Below, piece by piece: positions 41,301 to 43,538 of a stretch of DNA of 43,538 nt. Each line of letters begins with the position of its first letter. Position 1 is the stretch's first letter. The DNA comes from Fidelibacterota bacterium. GTDB lineage: Bacteria > Verrucomicrobiota > Kiritimatiellia > JAIPIQ01. The position numbers and the translations under genes are program-made. The DNA lies in NCBI GenBank assembly GCA_021734645.1, contig JAIPIQ010000003.1:1-43538 (forward strand). The letters run 5' to 3'. Under the pieces are notes generated by a model. That model was given only the letters and a program-made list of their open reading frames with translations. It did no database searches and had not been told where the DNA came from.

Positions 41301-43532
41301 CACCCGCTGGGGATCGCCTACCCGCAGGGCGCCGCGCGCCGCCGGCCGCAGTCCGATATAGAACGGATAAGCGTCCAGCGCCGCGGAACCATAGCCCGTC
41401 ACGGCCCGCCCGCTGGCTTCCTGCACCGTGGCCTGACATACAACCTGCAGGGCGGCGGCCGGACGCCAGGCCGCATGGGTCTCGACCGTGAACCGCGCCC
41501 GGCCCTCGTCATCGAGCACCTGCCGGCCCAAGGGCCGTTGCACGGGAGCGAAGGTCCGTTCCGGGTCGCCGAAGGTCCAGCCGGTCCACGCCGCCGGCGC
41601 GAATGGCACAGGCTTGATGGTGACATGGCCCTCGACCGGCAAACCGGCCGCCGGCCGGCCAAAAAGATGCTCGCTCCAGACGCCGAAGGCACTGGGCGCG
41701 CCCGCCGGGGCGCGCTCGGGCGGCGCGTCAATCGTGACCCGGATTTGGGGCGGCACGAAATCTTCGAGGGCGATGGTGGTTTCGCCCAGTACGGTGAAGG
41801 TTCCGGGCAGCGCCAGTTCGAGGGTATCCCGGCCCGTGGGCAGATACGCGGGCAGCTCGACGGTTGCGCGCGCGGCGCCGTAGGGATCGAGCGTGACCGG
41901 CAGATCGCGGAAGACGCGCCCGTCCGGCCGCCGTACCCGGAACACCACCGGGAACTCACCCGGCGCCTCGAGCTGGTCGTTGCGCGCCAGGGCTTCGATC
42001 ATCACGGTCTCCCCGGGCCGGTACACGCCGCGCTCGGTATAGACCGCCGCCTCGGTCGCCCCGGCCGCCAAATACTCGCGCCCCTCGAGGCCGGGGCCCT
42101 GATTCACCCGCGTGCGCCGTAAATCAATGTACGATAGATCATCGCCCCGGCGGGCCACCACCAGGAACGGCTCCTCGTTGTCAAAGTCGTCGAATTGCAC
42201 GCAGCCCCGGGCATCGGTCACCCCTCGCGCCAGTTCCTCGTTGCTGCGAGCGTATACCGCCACCTCGACCCCCTCGAGCGGCTCGGCTGCGAGCAAGGAA
42301 TTGACCCACACCAGCATGCCGGACGCATGGACGCGCGCGGTCAAACCCAGATCGCTGATCACCACCAGGCGGCCCTGCGATGGGATATGCTTGCCCCCGA
42401 GATCGAGCCAGTAGACCCCCCGGGGGTTGGCGCCGGCCAAGTCCCGCAGGTGCAGCACGGTCCGGGCGCGCTCGTTCGGCGCCGCGGTCACAAGGTTCGT
42501 GTGGGTCACAGCCCGGGCGTGCAGATGCTGGACCACCCGGTCATACCCGTAATACCCATACATATGCTCCGTATCCCGCAGCACAAGCTGCGCCAGATTG
42601 TTGGCCAGGACCGGATACAGGGTCGCCTCGTAGGCTTCGAGGTTGACCGTGATCAACGGCAGGGCCAGGCGCCCGGTGGGAGCCAGGTAGCGCCCCACGG
42701 CGTCAACGTGCAAACCGGCCGGCCGGTCGGGGAACTGGATCGTCCGCGTGACGGCCGCCAGCAGCGGGGCGCCATTTTCGGCGGGCAGCCCCTCGCGCAG
42801 GGTGACTGTATACACGCCGCCCGGCTTGAAATCGCCGCGCAGCCTGGCCCGGCCGGCACCCGTATAATGGATCGAGTAGGCCACGGGCGGATCCAAGGCG
42901 ATGTACTCCTCCAGTCCGTCGGCCTGGGGCGTCGCGGTAAACATGATATCGAGTTGGTCGCTGCCAAAGGAGGCGCTCTCGGCCGTGCACTTCAGGAAAC
43001 GCATGGCGCGACTGAGACCGGTTTTCCCGCTCTGTTCGCGCGCGGAAGGCGAAGCCGCCTGCCCGGCGCCCGCGGGCAGCCCCACCCCCAAGTGATATTT
43101 CAACTGGTCGCTCATCACCGGCTCGGTTTCGATCAACACGTGTTCGCCGGCGCTCTCGCCCAACAATTGAAAGGCCACCTCCTGCCCGCCCTCTTCCGTC
43201 AGCGTCAGAAACCGCGGCAACTGGGCCGCGTCCGGCGGCACGTTGAATTCCAGCCGCAGGGTGACTTCCCGGACGTGACCCAAGTTCACCTGGGCCACCT
43301 GCTCGAGGCGCAGGGCTTCCGCCGGAGGCGCCGGGGGCGCCAGCACCTCGGCGCCCGGGGTGGTATGCCCCGGCTGCGGCGCCCACCGCCACACGCCATA
43401 GGCATTGACCAGCAGGAACGCCAGCCCCAGCGCAAACCAACGCCCGCCCCCGCGCCGCGGACGCCCCGCGCCGCCGGGCGCCCCGGCCTCCTCCAACTCC
43501 GCCTCCTCCGCAAAGTCTTCCGGCGCGTCCAT
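38328..43532 (-). CDS. Bacterial alpha-2-macroglobulin family protein (start may lie outside the window)
   Basis: About 1734 residues, anchored by one N-terminal helix ('WFALGLAFLLVNAYGVW', about 31-47) after an acidic cytoplasmic start; no lipobox, unlike E. coli YfhM. A string of beta-sandwich MG domains follows; the bait-region area contains 'GVYRPGETVMIEALARND' (MG) and 'TLMAVDEGICLLTAFAAPDP'. The A2M domain is followed by the thioester motif 'YPYGCLEQTVS', Cys about residue 1276, and an alpha-toroid ('ALSMQRANGGFAYWPF'). Such proteins trap host or rival proteases in the periplasm. The ATG at 43532 has no Shine-Dalgarno and the frame is open to the window edge. The usual pbpC partner is not in view. 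Confidence 0.88.
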   Translation of the reverse strand: MDAPEDFAEEAELEEAGAPGGAGRPRRGGGRWFALGLAFLLVNAYGVWRWAPQPGHTTPGAEVLAPPAPPAEALRLEQVAQVNLGHVREVTLRLEFNVPPDAAQLPRFLTLTEEGGQEVAFQLLGESAGEHVLIETEPVMSDQLKYHLGVGLPAGAGQAASPSAREQSGKTGLSRAMRFLKCTAESASFGSDQLDIMFTATPQADGLEEYIALDPPVAYSIHYTGAGRARLRGDFKPGGVYTVTLREGLPAENGAPLLAAVTRTIQFPDRPAGLHVDAVGRYLAPTGRLALPLITVNLEAYEATLYPVLANNLAQLVLRDTEHMYGYYGYDRVVQHLHARAVTHTNLVTAAPNERARTVLHLRDLAGANPRGVYWLDLGGKHIPSQGRLVVISDLGLTARVHASGMLVWVNSLLAAEPLEGVEVAVYARSNEELARGVTDARGCVQFDDFDNEEPFLVVARRGDDLSYIDLRRTRVNQGPGLEGREYLAAGATEAAVYTERGVYRPGETVMIEALARNDQLEAPGEFPVVFRVRRPDGRVFRDLPVTLDPYGAARATVELPAYLPTGRDTLELALPGTFTVLGETTIALEDFVPPQIRVTIDAPPERAPAGAPSAFGVWSEHLFGRPAAGLPVEGHVTIKPVPFAPAAWTGWTFGDPERTFAPVQRPLGRQVLDDEGRARFTVETHAAWRPAAALQVVCQATVQEASGRAVTGYGSAALDAYPFYIGLRPAARGALRVGDPQRVSVVEVAPDGTPYDAAKPLQLTLARITWNSVLRRNSDGRYEWKSERKQSVIREDTLAGTGAPADWTFSLDAPGEYTLLARDPASGAATRLTLYAADPEQRWVAWSREEPGRVELAWDRAHYAPGDVARLQVRAPFSGMALLTIETDRVRAAQIVRLEKNTAELEVSVDATYAPNVYCTVTVIRPVSAETVGSPHRALGAIALPVVRPGRALQVEIAAPAVLRPQSRLAATVTVRDEDGQPVTGAATLMAVDEGICLLTAFAAPDPNQLFRAQRRLGVMAFDLYQELLPLVDEQVAVVSAAGGDMESLLRRRLNPIRAQRFRPVALWQAGVELDAQGQATVALDVPEFSGTLRLMAVAYNARQIGTAQSQVQVKRDVVAQVALPRFLAIGDRAEALVTLHNESPIERAVQVRMTVGGPLQNAQPDQTVALAAGASAHVPFTLTAGPGSGTARCVVEIEAGPDSSREVIELAVRPAAGTRIQTENRVVQAGDEIRLDPPPDWLPASISQAGALSALPALRWARALEYVMYYPYGCLEQTVSGAFPLLYAAHWPLPPRPGQTAVGDLSERVPPAILRALSMQRANGGFAYWPFAREVESEASLYATHFLVEARAAGFPVPADRLESALGWLRQRLQHNPPIVVGEAPWLADMSERAYACHILARAGTPDVGWNARLREQFDRLYYDGQIHTVAALLLAGEPRQAVERLHRLPMPQPRPRLPGVILNSDVREAALLLSAWLDADPRAEQVFHLARYLQDRQHNGHWGNTQDNAMALLALGKFEQHAAATRQPFTAELTRAEGHRQTIADTDEETRWAVEAAAVGPVIVKNHGPGALYLMVRHEGVGREPEPAGDAGVAIRREFLDRQGQSLDPETLVQGDMVVVRLTLDSLGRSLDQMVIEDLLPAGWEIENPKLATSQQFNWVPKQLLPTRHQDIRDDRLLVFTGSFHGRYAFYYAVRAVTPGTYAHPPVTVSDMYDPDIRSVHGGGIVEVTTP

Positions 43533-43538
43533 CTCGCC

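Overview
This is a GC-rich chromosomal window from a Gram-negative bacterium. It carries an RND tripartite exporter, a LolA-like carrier, two outer-membrane beta-barrel candidates and a type II secretion GspK-like protein. A BspA-type leucine-rich-repeat protein ending in a short 'RFFRL' module, a ketol-acid reductoisomerase of the type I associate with Bacteroidetes/Chlorobi-like bacteria, a bacterial alpha-2-macroglobulin, and abundant palindromic intergenic repeats suggest the PVC group (Kiritimatiellota or Verrucomicrobiota). That placement is an inference; there is no rRNA or other phylogenetic marker here.

Layout. 1-4897: end of a sugar isomerase gene, a DUF481 outer-membrane protein, then M50 protease, GspK-like protein and lipid kinase on the plus strand. 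5028-13793: one minus-strand run of six tightly packed genes: zinc-ribbon membrane protein, guaB, a YycJ-type metallo-beta-lactamase-fold protein, and an RND outer-membrane factor, adaptor and pump. 13958-16909: an LRR_5 surface protein behind a good sigma70-like promoter, a broken VapBC pair bracketed by 14-bp direct repeats, and a secreted protein of unknown function. 17172-20494: ilvC, a small membrane protein, a LolA-like protein and an outer-membrane barrel. 20495-24217: four overlapping genes (methyltransferase, SDR epimerase/dehydratase, hexapeptide acyltransferase, GT4 glycosyltransferase), probably a small glycan or lipid-modification cassette. 24230-25402: a PepT-like M20 peptidase.

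25493-34351 is an accessory defence-type island. In order it holds a phospholipase-D/SNF2 helicase, a DUF4062 (TIR-like) plus HATPase_c_4 plus winged-helix protein, an Eco57I/TaqI-type adenine methyltransferase, and an ORF6N-domain gene. Stop/start overlaps and a 35-bp gap tie them together. The gene content resembles helicase-methylase-ATPase (Hma-like) defence systems. The methyltransferase has two opposite single-base frameshifts, the ORF6N gene has an in-frame stop and a lost C-terminus, and the helicase has no usable start codon in its open frame. The neighbouring 25 kb of core-type genes show no such lesions apart from the VapC remnant, so this looks like a decaying island, although sequencing error must be excluded.

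34352-38211: a repeat-rich spacer, a signal peptidase I gene with a membrane-anchored partner, a CobW-type GTPase, a second repeat-rich spacer containing a symmetric array of four identical-architecture hairpins, and a BrnT/BrnA-type toxin-antitoxin pair. 38328-43532: a large alpha-2-macroglobulin-like gene with the CLEQ thioester motif, whose start may lie beyond the window. No rRNA, tRNA, CRISPR array, transposase or integrase was seen.
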